54,306 bases of DNA from an uncultured Rubrobacteraceae bacterium (GTDB lineage: Bacteria; Actinomycetota; Rubrobacteria; Rubrobacterales; Rubrobacteraceae), in the NCBI GenBank assembly GCA_902806095.1, contig CADCVF010000005.1, forward strand, positions 1-54,306, written 5' to 3'. This document shows, one piece after another, positions 39,056 to 48,303 of the stretch (positions are counted from its first letter, which is position 1; each line of letters opens with the position of its first letter). The position numbers and the translations under genes are program-made. The notes under the pieces are model-generated. The model ran no database searches. It had not been told where the DNA came from and saw only the letters and a program-made list of their open reading frames with translations.

Positions 39056-40708
39056 ATGGCGGATAGCACCAAGAACAAAGCTGGGTACGTCGCGACCGAG
39101 GTCATGGCGCGGGCCGGTGTAAGGCGCCTGTACACCGTGCCAGGCGAGAGCTTTCTGGAGATCCTAGACGCCGCCGAGGAGCACCCCGACCTCTCCCTCG
39201 TCTCGACGCGTCACGAGTCTGGCGCCGCCTTTATGGCCGAGGCTGACGGCAAGCTGACGGGGAGACCGGCAGTGGCAATGGCCACGAGGGGCGTAGGCGC
39301 ATCCAACCTCGCCATCGGGGTGCACACGGCGAGGCAGGACTCGACGCCGATGCTCGTCTTGCTCGGTCAGGTAGAGACGGATTTTCTCGGGAGAGAGGCT
39401 TTTCAGGAGGTGGATCTCGACGCCTTCTACGCCCCGATCACGAAGTGGGCCGCAACGGTCCACCGCGCCGACCGCCTCACCGAATACGTCGCCAGGGGGC
39501 TGAGGATCGCCACTTCGGGCCGTCCTGGCCCCGTCATGCTCGCCCTACCGGCCGACGTGCTCGGCGAGCTGGTACCCCACGATCCTGAGGTCTATGTGCC
39601 TGTCCCACCCCGCTCTGCCCCTGCTACTGGGGATGTCCGGAGCGTCGCCGAACGACTCACAGCCGCACGCCGTCCGGTCGTGATCGCCGGCGGCGGGGCG
39701 CAAAGAGCGCGGGAAGCTTTGATCTCCTTTGCAGAAGCGTGGAGCATCGGCGTCTACGCGGCCTTCCGCAGGCAGGACGTGTTCCCGAACGAGCATCCGA
39801 ACTACCTCGGGCACCTCACGCTCGGTACGCCGCCGGAGACTCTGGAGGCGCTGGAGAGGGCGGATCTCGTCCTGGTGGTCGGCTGTCGTCTGAGCGAGGT
39901 GACGACCCAGGGCTACTCCTTGCCGCACGGGGACCAGGCTGTGATCCAAATAGACATAGACCCGAACGAGGTCGGGGCGACGGTCCCTGCCGGGATCGGC
40001 ATTGTTTCGGATGCGGCTAAGGCTCTCGAGGCATTGGCCGGACAGGCGCCTTCTTCACCCCCGGCGCGGGACTGGGTCGAAGGCCACAGGGCTTACCTCG
40101 ACTCCAGCGCGATACCCCAGGATCGCGCCACTGAAGGCGTCGACCCTGCGCGGGTCGTCGCCGTCATGCGTGAAGGTTTACCCGAGGATGCGCTATTGGC
40201 AAACGACGCTGGGAACTTCTCGATCTTCATTCACCGCTACTGGCGCTACAACCACCGCGGCACGCAGCTTGCCTCGGCGAACGGTGCGATGGGTTACGGC
40301 GTTCCAGCCGCGGTAGCGGCGAAGCTCGCCGCCCCCGACCGGACCGTCGTAGCCCTGTGCGGGGACGGCGGATTCCTTATGACGGGCCACGAGGTCGAGA
40401 CTGCGGTCAGGTACGGCGCCGCCATAATCGTGGTCGTCTTCCGCAACAGGATGCACGGAACCATAGCGATGCACCAAAAGCGGGCGCTCGGCCGCACGGC
40501 CGGGGTCGAGATAGGGGAGGTCGACCTCGCCGGTTATGCCAGGAGCCTCGGCGCCGAAGGCCACACCGTGCGCGACCCAGACGAGCTTGCGCCCGCGCTG
40601 CAGGCCGCACTAGCCTCGGACACCGTCACCTTGCTCGACGTCGTCACCGACCCAGACATTATCAGTCCTTCGACAACGCTCTCCGAGATCAGCGGCGAGA
40701 GTCCCTGA
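39056..40708 (+). CDS. Thiamine-diphosphate enzyme, acetolactate-synthase-like
   Basis: A 550-residue protein with the three-domain layout of ThDP decarboxylases/synthases. The N-terminal pyrimidine domain has VPGESFLEIL and the catalytic Glu in STRHESGAAFMAEA. The middle domain follows (RRPVVIAGGGAQRA). The C-terminal ThDP domain holds GDGGFLMTGHEVETA, with the Asn of the GDG-N motif in VVFRNRMHGTI. The ATG at 39056 has GGAGG just upstream. The lack of an AHAS small subunit nearby suggests another reaction, such as benzoylformate- or sulfoacetaldehyde-type chemistry. It is divergent from the D-amino-acid oxidase, so a keto acid made by that enzyme is a conceivable substrate, but this is inference. 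Confidence 0.9.
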   Translation: MADSTKNKAGYVATEVMARAGVRRLYTVPGESFLEILDAAEEHPDLSLVSTRHESGAAFMAEADGKLTGRPAVAMATRGVGASNLAIGVHTARQDSTPMLVLLGQVETDFLGREAFQEVDLDAFYAPITKWAATVHRADRLTEYVARGLRIATSGRPGPVMLALPADVLGELVPHDPEVYVPVPPRSAPATGDVRSVAERLTAARRPVVIAGGGAQRAREALISFAEAWSIGVYAAFRRQDVFPNEHPNYLGHLTLGTPPETLEALERADLVLVVGCRLSEVTTQGYSLPHGDQAVIQIDIDPNEVGATVPAGIGIVSDAAKALEALAGQAPSSPPARDWVEGHRAYLDSSAIPQDRATEGVDPARVVAVMREGLPEDALLANDAGNFSIFIHRYWRYNHRGTQLASANGAMGYGVPAAVAAKLAAPDRTVVALCGDGGFLMTGHEVETAVRYGAAIIVVVFRNRMHGTIAMHQKRALGRTAGVEIGEVDLAGYARSLGAEGHTVRDPDELAPALQAALASDTVTLLDVVTDPDIISPSTTLSEISGESP

Positions 40709-40806
40709 AGGCCTCCCTACCGTGACGGCCCCAGAATTGCTATAGCTCCGGGCCGAGACCGCGAAGCCTAACCTCATCGAAGAGCAGAGAACTACGGAGC
40801 AAATAC

Positions 40807-40850
40807 ACAGAGCCAGGAGCTAGAAGAACGCTTCTAGCTCCTGGCTCTGT
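40807..40850 (+). terminator. Very long perfect hairpin
   Basis: A perfect 20-bp stem (40807-40826 with 40831-40850) and loop AACG, followed by TCCGTTTCT. It lies about 100 bases beyond the ThDP enzyme. It is most simply a terminator, but the stem is unusually long. Confidence 0.75.
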
Positions 40851-40966
40851 TCCGTTTCTACTTAACGCTGTGGCGGCACTCCACTTACGAATCAACCCAA
40901 GAGGGAGGAGCTTCTCTACTAATTGCTCCCCAGGAATGCCCTCGTATCCGCGGAGGTAGGCATCTC

Positions 40967-41020
40967 TTCGGGGCTCGGCGAAGAAAATGAGATCTGTTGG
41001 GACAACCGCCGAGCCCCGAA
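40967..41020. repeat. Family C stem-loop element, copy 2
   Basis: A perfect 14-bp stem (40967-40980 with 41007-41020; core GGGGCTCGGCG) encloses a GTTG-GGA-CAAC hairpin (40996-41006) that abuts the 3' arm. The 40709-41186 gap contains this element, the hairpin at 40807 and a family B copy, but no gene. Confidence 0.85.
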
Positions 41021-41130
41021 AAGACACAGTATGGCGAGTGTTTCTGAGAACAGGCTGAGAGAGCCGATGGGTATCGTATGAACTGCGCAGAGATAGACAT
41101 CCGAAACTGTCCGAAAAGGTGGTGTCCTGG

Positions 41131-41180
41131 GTCAGCAAGTCAGCACTTTGTTGGCTGAAATGCTGACCGGCTGAAGTGCT
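41131..41180. repeat. Family B repeat, copy 4, hairpin form
   Basis: GTCAGCACTT and AAGTGCTGAC are 10-bp arms around GCTGAAATGCTGACC. Lying right after the minus-strand stop at 41187, it could also terminate that gene. Confidence 0.7.
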
Positions 41181-41186
41181 GACTAG

Positions 41187-41873
41187 CTAGCGTCTACCCA
41201 TATTGTCGAGGTGGTTCCGGATCGTGCTCGCGTACGTTGGGTCTGTGGCCCAAATCCCGTCTCCTAGCTCGCTGATCCTCCTCACCCACCACGCGCGCTG
41301 CTCCTGGGCTGCGCGGGCGTCGTAGAAGCGGTCATGCGGCTTGCCGACGGGCCTCTTGCCCGTGTATGCTGCCATATGGTTGACGTGCATCCTGACACCT
41401 TCGTAGGCGGACGGGGGCACCTCGAAGTCCTTTGGATCGTCACCCACCGTGCCGCCCTTTTTGATACCGGCCATGTTCCATGGTTTGGAGTCTCCTCCGT
41501 AGTATCCTCTCCCGGTCTCGACGATGGCCTGGGCTGCCAGCACGTCAGGCGCTATGTTCCTCCTCGGGGCCAGCCTGTAATAGATTGGGATAGTCTTCAT
41601 GATGTAGCGGCTGCAGTTTATAGAGCGTGCGTACCTCTCTACTGTGGTCTGGCTATAGCGGGGAGCGCCGAGGATCTGGTCGGGTCCGCGGACTGCGGTC
41701 GCTGCGAGTACCGGCTCGGTCCGCGCTTCGACGAGCGCCACCAGACCCGAAGCAAGGAACACCGTCAATGAGATCAAAGCGAGATATCGCAGCACTCCTC
41801 CTGCAGCTGGAGACCTAGGTTCCTTATGCTCAGTCCGCCGAACTATAAAGCACTCGCCAACCAAGGTATACAC
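41187..41873 (-). CDS. Membrane-anchored glucosaminidase/lysozyme-like protein
   Basis: A 228-residue protein with one N-terminal membrane segment (LRYLALISLT-VFLASGLVALV, residues about 28-48). The outer part is a lysozyme-like domain: IAPDVLAAQAIVETGRGYYGGDSKPWNMAGIKKGG carries the catalytic Glu and the NMAGIK-type motif of GH73-like glucosaminidases. YEGVRMHVNHMAAYTGKRP and RRISELGDGIWATDPTYASTI complete it. It should cut peptidoglycan from the cell surface. The ATG at 41873 starts a polar leader. Its 3' end carries a family B hairpin. Confidence 0.85.
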   Translation of the reverse strand: MYTLVGECFIVRRTEHKEPRSPAAGGVLRYLALISLTVFLASGLVALVEARTEPVLAATAVRGPDQILGAPRYSQTTVERYARSINCSRYIMKTIPIYYRLAPRRNIAPDVLAAQAIVETGRGYYGGDSKPWNMAGIKKGGTVGDDPKDFEVPPSAYEGVRMHVNHMAAYTGKRPVGKPHDRFYDARAAQEQRAWWVRRISELGDGIWATDPTYASTIRNHLDNMGRR

Positions 41874-41993
41874 ACATTCGGTTTCTCGGCCCTAACCTAC
41901 GCCACCGGATCCACAAGTTGCTCGGGTTGAAGTTCTGGCTTATCCGGATGCCCGTGTTGTGGTGAGCGGCGTCCTGGAGACCGTTAGGAACGT

Positions 41994-42344
41994 TTGTCTT
42001 TATGGGCCCATATCGAGGCCTCCATAGAACCGGAGTTAGCGGCTACCCGATGGATCATGCCCTTTATGAGGCGCCAGCACGCGTCGGAGGTGAACGCGGC
42101 CCGGTTTTTCGTGGGCAGGCGGTTACACTGGCAGCGCATGGGGGACTTGGAGCGGCGGATAGAGCAAGAGCGTGCCAGGGTCGAAGCCGAGTACCGGCTG
42201 GTCCTGAAGAGTTCGGTCGAGTTCGAGAAACGGATAAGGGACCGCTGGCGGGAGAAGTGCCTGGCCAAGAACCGTCGAATCACCGAGCTGGAGGAACGGG
42301 TCGCGGATTTGGAGCGGCGCCTCGGGGAGAGGGAAGGCCTTTAG
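41994..42344 (+). CDS. Coiled-coil protein of unknown function
   Basis: A 116-residue protein starting at TTG, with AGGAACG upstream. The first 35 residues are mixed. From residue 45 to the end it is one long charged coiled coil (LERRIEQERARVEAEYRLV, ITELEERVADLERRLGERE). No motif identifies it. Its stop is seven bases from the stop of the convergent acyltransferase gene. The composition is consistent with coding, but the weak start leaves some doubt. Confidence 0.55.
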   Translation: MSLWAHIEASIEPELAATRWIMPFMRRQHASEVNAARFFVGRRLHWQRMGDLERRIEQERARVEAEYRLVLKSSVEFEKRIRDRWREKCLAKNRRITELEERVADLERRLGEREGL

Positions 42345-42350
42345 CAGGGT

Positions 42351-44357
42351 CTACTCTTCGGGAAGGTACGACGAGACCAGGCCGGTGTAGATCCGCTGGC
42401 CTTTGGGGCGCAGATGGTAGCCATCGTTGTAGAAGAGTTCAGGCCGGTCCGCGCTCGCCGCGTGCCAATCGACAAGCGCGGTGTTGGGGTATCTTTCCAC
42501 CCCTTCTGCGATCACCTCGTTGTTAGGCTCCTCCCAGGGGCGTGGCACTGTCACGTTGATGAATGCGACCCTGTCGACGTCAGAGAGTGTCCGCATGATC
42601 CGATCGAACTCCCCCCTGGTGAAGGTGCCATTATTGCCAAGGTGGACGACTACCACATCCCCCAGCTGCCTCGAGGCGCGACGGTACTTCAGGATGTCGG
42701 TAGCGGCAGAGACCTGTAGACCGACCTCCGCGTCAACGACCGTAAGCCCCTCTATATCCTTCTGCAGTCCTCCGACGGCGCCGAGCATTACGGAGTCGCC
42801 GATAGCGCTCACGGAGCCGGTAAACCCGGAAGGCCCGGTTCGGCTGCTGTTCCCTGCCTTCGCTCCTCCCCTCGCTTTAGAGTCGGCGGTGCCGGCGCTC
42901 TCGTCCGTCTTCCTCGCGTCGCGCGCCTTTGCTCTGTCGCTCCTGACCGGCGCCTTCCCGTGGTCTGCTTGTTCGAGCGATGGCTTGGCCTTCCTGAGAC
43001 TGTCTATCCCGCTCGTGGAGGGCGCGGCTTGCGTTTGTTCCACGGTATGTACGGACTTCATGGAGGTGAGGTAGGCGGGCTTCTCAGGCGGTTTAGCCTG
43101 AGATACGGCTACGCCGAGCAGCGCGCAGGAGGCCAGTATGGGCACGAGGACCCCGGCCCACTGGAGGCGGAGCCGCCGGCGCAGCGGTCCCTGCGCCTCC
43201 TGGAGCGTTCTCCAGGCCCGTCCAAGGGCGCCGCGGCGTATCGGTGTCTCGACATAACGGTAGGAGAGGTGCGCCAGGATGACGGTCAGGGTCAGGCGCA
43301 GGGCGAGCAGGGGCAACCCGTCGATCGGCACGTCGAGGTCAGGGCGGGTAACCATGAACACCGGCCAGTGCCAGAGATAGATGCCGTAGGATCGTACTCC
43401 GACCCAGCGCAGCGGGGCCGACCCGAGCAAGCGCGCGCCTAAGAGCGTATAAGGGTTGACGACGACCATGATCGTTGCGGTCGTCGCAAGCGCGACGAGC
43501 GCGAAGCCGCCATTGTAGAGGAAGGGCTCAAACTCACCGAGGTTGAGGAAGAACCAGACCAGGGCCCCCAGCGCGGCGAAGCCGACAACGTCGAGCAGGA
43601 GCGGGGCTGTCCACCCCCAGCGGCGACTGAACCGTCCCCGACTAGAAAGCCTGAGCCTGTGATGGCGGGTCTCCGAAGGACTGTACTTCTCGCCCGGTGA
43701 CCACAGAAAGGCGAGCGCGGCCCCGCAGAGCAACCCCGTAGCACGCGTGTCCGTTCCGTAGTAGATCCTGGAAGGATCCACGCCTGGCGCGTAAAGGAGC
43801 ACCATAGCCACCGCCGATGCCGCAGCGCCGAAGAGCGTGACGGTCAGGACGCGCCGTCGCCGCAGGCGCGTCGCCCCGAAATAAAGCCCGAGGGCGAGAA
43901 TCGGTGGCCAGATCAGATAGAATTGCTCTTCGACGGCGAGCGACCACAGATGTTGTAGCAGCGAAGGACGCCCGACGGCTTCGAAGTAAGACTCCTGGCC
44001 GAAGATCAGGTACCAGTTGGTCACGTAACCGAAAGCAGCCAGCACGTCGCCACGCAGCCCTGCCACCTCGCCGGGCAGGAAGACTACGGCGAAGGCCAGG
44101 CTTACCACTAGCAACACGTAGAGCGCGGGGAGGAGCCTCCTCGCGCGCCTGAGCCAGAAGGTCTTCAGATCGATGCGGCCCCTCTGGCGCCACTCAGCGA
44201 GCAGCAGCGCGGTGATCAAGTAGCCGCTGATAACAAAGAAGACCTCTACTCCGAGGAAGCCGCCAGGGATCCAGACCAGGTCGGCGTGGTAAAGGAGTAC
44301 GGCGATGACGGCGAGCGCGCGCAGGCCGTCGAGGCCCGGCCTGTAAGGCAGCCGCAC
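42351..44357 (-). CDS. OafA/YrhL-type acyltransferase with SGNH domain
   Basis: A 668-residue protein. Residues about 5-400 are the acyltransferase-3 membrane domain with ten or so helices: YRPGLDGLRALAVIAVLLYHADL (catalytic His), FFVISGYLITALL, FWLRRARRLLPAL and LWSLAVEEQFYLIWP. A polar linker rich in A, K, S and D follows. The C-terminal SGNH hydrolase-like domain has VSAIGDSVMLGAVGGL (Ser), HLGNNG (Asn) and YNDGYHLRPKG (Asp, His). Such fusions O-acetylate peptidoglycan or surface sugars. The start is the GTG at 44357; its ribosome site is not clear. No glycan cluster is next to it. Confidence 0.92.
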   Translation of the reverse strand: MRLPYRPGLDGLRALAVIAVLLYHADLVWIPGGFLGVEVFFVISGYLITALLLAEWRQRGRIDLKTFWLRRARRLLPALYVLLVVSLAFAVVFLPGEVAGLRGDVLAAFGYVTNWYLIFGQESYFEAVGRPSLLQHLWSLAVEEQFYLIWPPILALGLYFGATRLRRRRVLTVTLFGAAASAVAMVLLYAPGVDPSRIYYGTDTRATGLLCGAALAFLWSPGEKYSPSETRHHRLRLSSRGRFSRRWGWTAPLLLDVVGFAALGALVWFFLNLGEFEPFLYNGGFALVALATTATIMVVVNPYTLLGARLLGSAPLRWVGVRSYGIYLWHWPVFMVTRPDLDVPIDGLPLLALRLTLTVILAHLSYRYVETPIRRGALGRAWRTLQEAQGPLRRRLRLQWAGVLVPILASCALLGVAVSQAKPPEKPAYLTSMKSVHTVEQTQAAPSTSGIDSLRKAKPSLEQADHGKAPVRSDRAKARDARKTDESAGTADSKARGGAKAGNSSRTGPSGFTGSVSAIGDSVMLGAVGGLQKDIEGLTVVDAEVGLQVSAATDILKYRRASRQLGDVVVVHLGNNGTFTRGEFDRIMRTLSDVDRVAFINVTVPRPWEEPNNEVIAEGVERYPNTALVDWHAASADRPELFYNDGYHLRPKGQRIYTGLVSSYLPEE

Positions 44358-44627
44358 CTCAGGTGTGCCCGGCGTTGCAAGAGCACGTCTGTACGGTCCC
44401 TTGCCGCCGATCTCAGCGTCGGCTGTCTGCGGTTGTCGCAGCGTGTGTTTCGTAGGTTCCCGCCCTCCGAGAGTAGGAAGGTGATCCTAGCACAGTCTAA
44501 ATGGGGCATGCAGGATCACGCTAGTGGAAAAGTACTACATATGGTACTAATAGCCAGACTCTTCCCGCTGGTGTCGGATCATGTCCTGACCGATTCCAGG
44601 AATCAGAGGGTGTGAGGTAGAGGTGAA

Positions 44628-44915
44628 CTACCGCTCTTCAGGACGCGGCTCGTGGCTCATGTCGGGGGCACCGGTGAAGCTTTCCTGATTACTCCTGAAG
44701 AGCTCCTCGACATGTAACAGGGCTTGCTCCAGCTCCTCTTCGTCTACGGAGTGGGGAAGATCCAACCTCCCAGCGAGCGTCCTGTCGAGCTCGGCGTCCG
44801 AGAGGGCGCGCACCTCCTCCTCGAGCCTGGCCATCTCGCTCTTCCCCAGGCCTGGCCCCAGGTCGCTGACCATCAGGGCTAGCAGCTTGCGTTCCTTCGT
44901 TTCGCGGTCCGCCAT
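44628..44915 (-). CDS. Small acidic helical protein next to the dynamin gene
   Basis: A 95-residue protein, rich in E, L and D, with KLLALMVSDLGPGLGKSEMARLEEEVRAL and then LPHSVDEEELEQALLHVEELF. There are no cysteines or membrane parts. The ATG at 44915 has GAGGAGG upstream. It lies 57 bases downstream of the dynamin-like gene in the same direction and is probably its co-transcribed partner. I know no function for it. The gap between 44358 and 44627 holds no clear gene. Confidence 0.7.
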   Translation of the reverse strand: MADRETKERKLLALMVSDLGPGLGKSEMARLEEEVRALSDAELDRTLAGRLDLPHSVDEEELEQALLHVEELFRSNQESFTGAPDMSHEPRPEER

Positions 44916-44972
44916 CTTCGCCTCCTCGAAAGTTTCTGGCGTCCGAGTCTACAACGGAAGAGGAGTCGACGT

Positions 44973-46736
44973 TCAGGGGGTTTTCGGTCCGACGCCGGGG
45001 GCGGAGATCTCCTCCTTCAAAGCATTCGTCTCCGCTCCGATGGCGGCGAGGTCCTCACTGGCGCGGGTCATGCGGGTGTGCTCGGACCGGACGAAGCGGG
45101 TGTAAGGGGCTATAGCCTCCCGCATACGCTCGACGGAGCGGTTCAACTCGGCTTCGAACTGACGTCTGACGACCTCGCCCAGGCGCTCACGCAGGGCGCC
45201 AGTCTTCTCACGGAACTCCTCTCGGGCCTTGCGCCGGCGGTTCGGGAGGATAAACAGGCCGTAGCCGGCGATTATCGCGGCGGCGATGATCCCCGTCGCG
45301 TCGAGGAAGCGGGTCGTCGCGATGGCGACGACGACGGCCCCGATACCGACGGCTCCGACCTCGAGCGCAGCGGTCTGGGTAACGGCACCCTGGATGGAGA
45401 GCGCCAGTTTCTCGGACTCGCGCTCCCTGTCGTAGCGTTGCACCACGTCCTGGGCGTTCTTGCCGACAGACTGGAGGAGCCGGCTGCGGTCGTACTCGAA
45501 GCCGTCGCCGACCTCCCCGATCAGCCGTTTGTCGTAATCGGCCTGTCGGCGGCGCTTGACGTACTCGACGACCACGCGCCACTGCTTGAGATTGCGAGCG
45601 ACCATCCAGTCTATGAGCTCGTCGACCCGCTCGTCCACGAGCTCCTCGGTGTCGGCCACGACTTCCCGCTCGAAGCGCTCGCTAACCTTCTCCTGCCGGA
45701 AGAGTTCGCGGATGTTGGCGAAGCGAATGTTCTCCTCCAGCCAGGCGTCACCCCGCTCGTTCATCGTCAGAACTATGTTTTCGATCTCGGCCATGCGCGC
45801 CTCGAAGTCTCTGCCCATATCCTCTTTGTATAGTTCGAGCTGCGACTCGACGTTCTCCGCGGTCCTGAAATCCTCTTCGAGAAGATCCAGGCGTTCGCCT
45901 ACCGCTCCCCTGTAACGCCGGTTCAGCTCGTCCACCACCCCGAGCGGGCTCTCCATCTTCAGCCGGACTCTGCCTTCTTCGTCGAGCAAGTCCGTGACGT
46001 AACTTTCGAGCCTGACGAAGCCGCTTGCCTTCATCAGGGCGTCACGCTCCATGGCGTTCGTCGCCGCCTTGGCCTTGCGAGCAAGGAGGGCCGAGACGAA
46101 GAAGATCGGGGGCGTCAAGCCGAGCGCCGAACGTATGCCGCCCTCCACAAAGGAGCGGACCTCCTCGACTTTCGATTCGTCGGCCAGAAGGTCGGCTTTG
46201 TTGATGACGAGCAGGATCTTCTTCCCCCAATCACGGATCAGCTCGAGGTATCCGCGCTCGCTCTCGGTCAGAGGCCGCTCGGCCGAGGTGACGAACAACA
46301 CCAGGTCACTCCTCGGCACGAAGCTCCTGGAGAGCTCCTCGTGGTGGCGGATGATCGCATTGGTCCCGGGCGTATCGACGATGGCGATCTCCCGCAGAAA
46401 CTCGTTTGGATACCCCTTCTCCAGAACCCCGTCTCTGCGCCCTTTCTCGACGGGTTGGTCGGCATGTCGCAAGACGGTGATGCGGTCCGTCGTCGGCGTG
46501 ACGCCCTCCTCGGCGATGTCGGCCCCGAGCAACGCGTTGATGAACGCTGACTTCCCCGAGTTGAACTCGCCTACGATGACGAGCAAGAACAGCTCTTCCA
46601 GATCGGAGAGTGCCCGCCGGACGAGCTCCACGTCCTCCGATGGCGCGCCGAAGTCCTTGAGGAAAGAGATCAGGCGCTCCAGAAGATCCCGCTCCCTCCC
46701 TACCAGCGCCTCCCAGCGCTCGTCGAGTACCCGCAC
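44973..46736 (-). CDS. Bacterial dynamin-like GTPase
   Basis: A 587-residue protein with a full GTPase set: P-loop [16 protein letters not shown] (residues about 57-72), PTTDRIT (G2), IVDTPGTNA (G3) and INKADLLAD (G4). A long helical stalk follows (residues about 230-430). Two hydrophobic segments (about 447-475 and 478-500) could insert into the membrane as a hairpin, followed by a last helical part. This is the layout of bacterial dynamin-like proteins, which act on membranes during stress, repair or phage attack. The start is the GTG at 46736. The small gene at 44628 follows in the same direction. Confidence 0.9.
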   Translation of the reverse strand: MRVLDERWEALVGRERDLLERLISFLKDFGAPSEDVELVRRALSDLEELFLLVIVGEFNSGKSAFINALLGADIAEEGVTPTTDRITVLRHADQPVEKGRRDGVLEKGYPNEFLREIAIVDTPGTNAIIRHHEELSRSFVPRSDLVLFVTSAERPLTESERGYLELIRDWGKKILLVINKADLLADESKVEEVRSFVEGGIRSALGLTPPIFFVSALLARKAKAATNAMERDALMKASGFVRLESYVTDLLDEEGRVRLKMESPLGVVDELNRRYRGAVGERLDLLEEDFRTAENVESQLELYKEDMGRDFEARMAEIENIVLTMNERGDAWLEENIRFANIRELFRQEKVSERFEREVVADTEELVDERVDELIDWMVARNLKQWRVVVEYVKRRRQADYDKRLIGEVGDGFEYDRSRLLQSVGKNAQDVVQRYDRERESEKLALSIQGAVTQTAALEVGAVGIGAVVVAIATTRFLDATGIIAAAIIAGYGLFILPNRRRKAREEFREKTGALRERLGEVVRRQFEAELNRSVERMREAIAPYTRFVRSEHTRMTRASEDLAAIGAETNALKEEISAPGVGPKTP

Positions 46737-46849
46737 TCCTTATGCCGCCCTCTGCATGCAAGCATTATATACGCCCGGCTGTTTCGTGGTGTCCCGCTCG
46801 TGGTAACAAAAAGAGGAACCATCCGGCAAGCGGCATACATGGAGGTTGC

Positions 46850-47818
46850 GTGAACTACAGAACGCTCGGCAGGACTGGCCTGGAAGTCTCTGAGATAGGC
46901 TACGGTGCCTGGGGCATCGCCGGCGACGCCTGGCTCGGTGCGAAGGACGAGGAATCACTGAAGGCCCTGAACAGGGCCGTTGACCTCGGTCTGAATTTCA
47001 TAGACACGGCCCTGGCTTACGGGGAGGGACACAGCGAGCGGCTGGTAGGGAAGCTGATCGAGGAGAGGGACGAGACCATCCACGTCGCCACCAAGGTGCC
47101 GCCGAAGAACAGGGTCTGGCCCGCTCCTGATGGCATCCCCCCTGAGGAAGCGTTCCCAGGAGATTACGTCAGGGAGTGTACGGAGCAGAGCCTCTCAAAC
47201 CTCGGGCTAGACGCTATCGACGTGCAGCAGTTCCACGTGTGGCAAGACGACTGGGTCGGTCGTGGAGATTGGCTGGAGACCGTCGAGGATCTGAAGCGGG
47301 AGGGTAAGATACGATCCTTCGGCGTCTCCATAAACGACCACCAGGCGTCGAACGGGTTGAGGCTGATCGAGACTGGCGCCGTAGATACGGTGCAGGTGAT
47401 CTACAACGTCTTCGATCAGAGCCCCGAGGACGAGCTACTGCCCACCTGCCAGGAGCACGGCGTCGGCGTCATAGTCAGGGTACCTTTTGATGAGGGCTCC
47501 CTGACGGGTAGGATCACACCCGAGACCACCTTCGAAGAGGGGGATTTCCGCAACCACTACTTCCGCGGTGAGCGCAAGCAGGAGGTCTACGACCGCGTGC
47601 GGGCCATCGTCTCCGAGCTAGGGGCGAGCGAGGACGAGATAGCCGAGATAGCGCTGCGTTACATACTGAGCCATCCCGCCGTCTCGACCGTCATCCCAGG
47701 CATGCGCTCCGTCCGCAACGTCGAGCACAACATGGCCGTCGGCGACGGGCAGGGATTGGTGGAGGATCAGGTGCGGGTACTCAAGAATTACCGCTGGGAC
47801 CGCAACTTCTACGCGTAG
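46850..47818 (+). CDS. Aldo/keto reductase
   Basis: A 322-residue protein of the AKR family. It opens [23 protein letters not shown]. The catalytic tetrad is visible as Asp in [12 protein letters not shown] (with Tyr in the same segment), Lys in HVATKVPP and His in QQFHVWQ. The end has the [16 protein letters not shown] block typical of the YdhF/Tas-like NADPH-dependent members. The GTG at 46850 has GGAGG four bases upstream. The upstream ATG frame is not used. It is divergent from the dynamin gene and followed by a family B repeat. Confidence 0.92.
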   Translation: MNYRTLGRTGLEVSEIGYGAWGIAGDAWLGAKDEESLKALNRAVDLGLNFIDTALAYGEGHSERLVGKLIEERDETIHVATKVPPKNRVWPAPDGIPPEEAFPGDYVRECTEQSLSNLGLDAIDVQQFHVWQDDWVGRGDWLETVEDLKREGKIRSFGVSINDHQASNGLRLIETGAVDTVQVIYNVFDQSPEDELLPTCQEHGVGVIVRVPFDEGSLTGRITPETTFEEGDFRNHYFRGERKQEVYDRVRAIVSELGASEDEIAEIALRYILSHPAVSTVIPGMRSVRNVEHNMAVGDGQGLVEDQVRVLKNYRWDRNFYA

Positions 47819-47821
47819 AGT

Positions 47822-47935
47822 AGCACTTCAGCGAGTCAGCACGCTCAGGCTAGCGCCTTCGCTTGTCAGCACTTCAGCTAGTTGTTGCGCTTGACCGATC
47901 GCTCGAAGCCGAATGTGTGATTCGCAAGCAGGACT
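47822..47935 (+). repeat. Family B repeat, copy 5
   Basis: GCACTTCAGCGAGTCAGC, then CTTGTCAGCACTTCAGC, and a tail with AGCCGAATGTGTGATTC as in copy 1. Confidence 0.7.
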
Positions 47936-48008
47936 CTACCCTTGTGAATCCGGTTCTGGATCGTCTGCTAGACTTCGTCGGATACAACGGGAGCAAGGGG
48001 GCAGGGCT

Positions 48009-48299
48009 GTGGTGGATCATCTCGTGTTTATGGCCGTTCGTGAAGGCGCTTCGCCTGAGGAAGTCGAGGATCTCCTCTCGTCTATCCGCGCTTTGAGAGA
48101 CGAGATACCGAGCACCTTGGACCTCTCCGTGGGCGAGGACTTCTCGGGGCGCGCAGGAGGATACACCCACGCCCTCTTCACCCGCTTCGAGGATGCTGCC
48201 GGACTTCAGGAGTACATGGAACATCCAGCACATCTGGCCGTCGTCGAGAAGCTCGACGCCACCACCACTGGCCGCATCGTCGCCAACTACGAGTTCTAG
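48009..48299 (+). CDS. Dabb-domain (stress-responsive A/B barrel) protein
   Basis: A 96-residue protein starting at GTG. It has the Dabb pattern: VDHLVFMAVREGASPEEVEDLLSSIRALRDEIP, then LDLSVGEDFSGRAGGYTHALFTRFEDAAGLQEYMEHPAHLAVVEKL. The EHPAH block is conserved. Members are small dimeric barrels induced by stress, and some are polyketide cyclases. The GTG at 48009 has an AAGGGGG stretch about eight bases upstream. It is followed after four bases by the rhodanese gene, so the two form an operon. Confidence 0.85.
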   Translation: MVDHLVFMAVREGASPEEVEDLLSSIRALRDEIPSTLDLSVGEDFSGRAGGYTHALFTRFEDAAGLQEYMEHPAHLAVVEKLDATTTGRIVANYEF

Positions 48300-48303
48300 G
48301 TCT

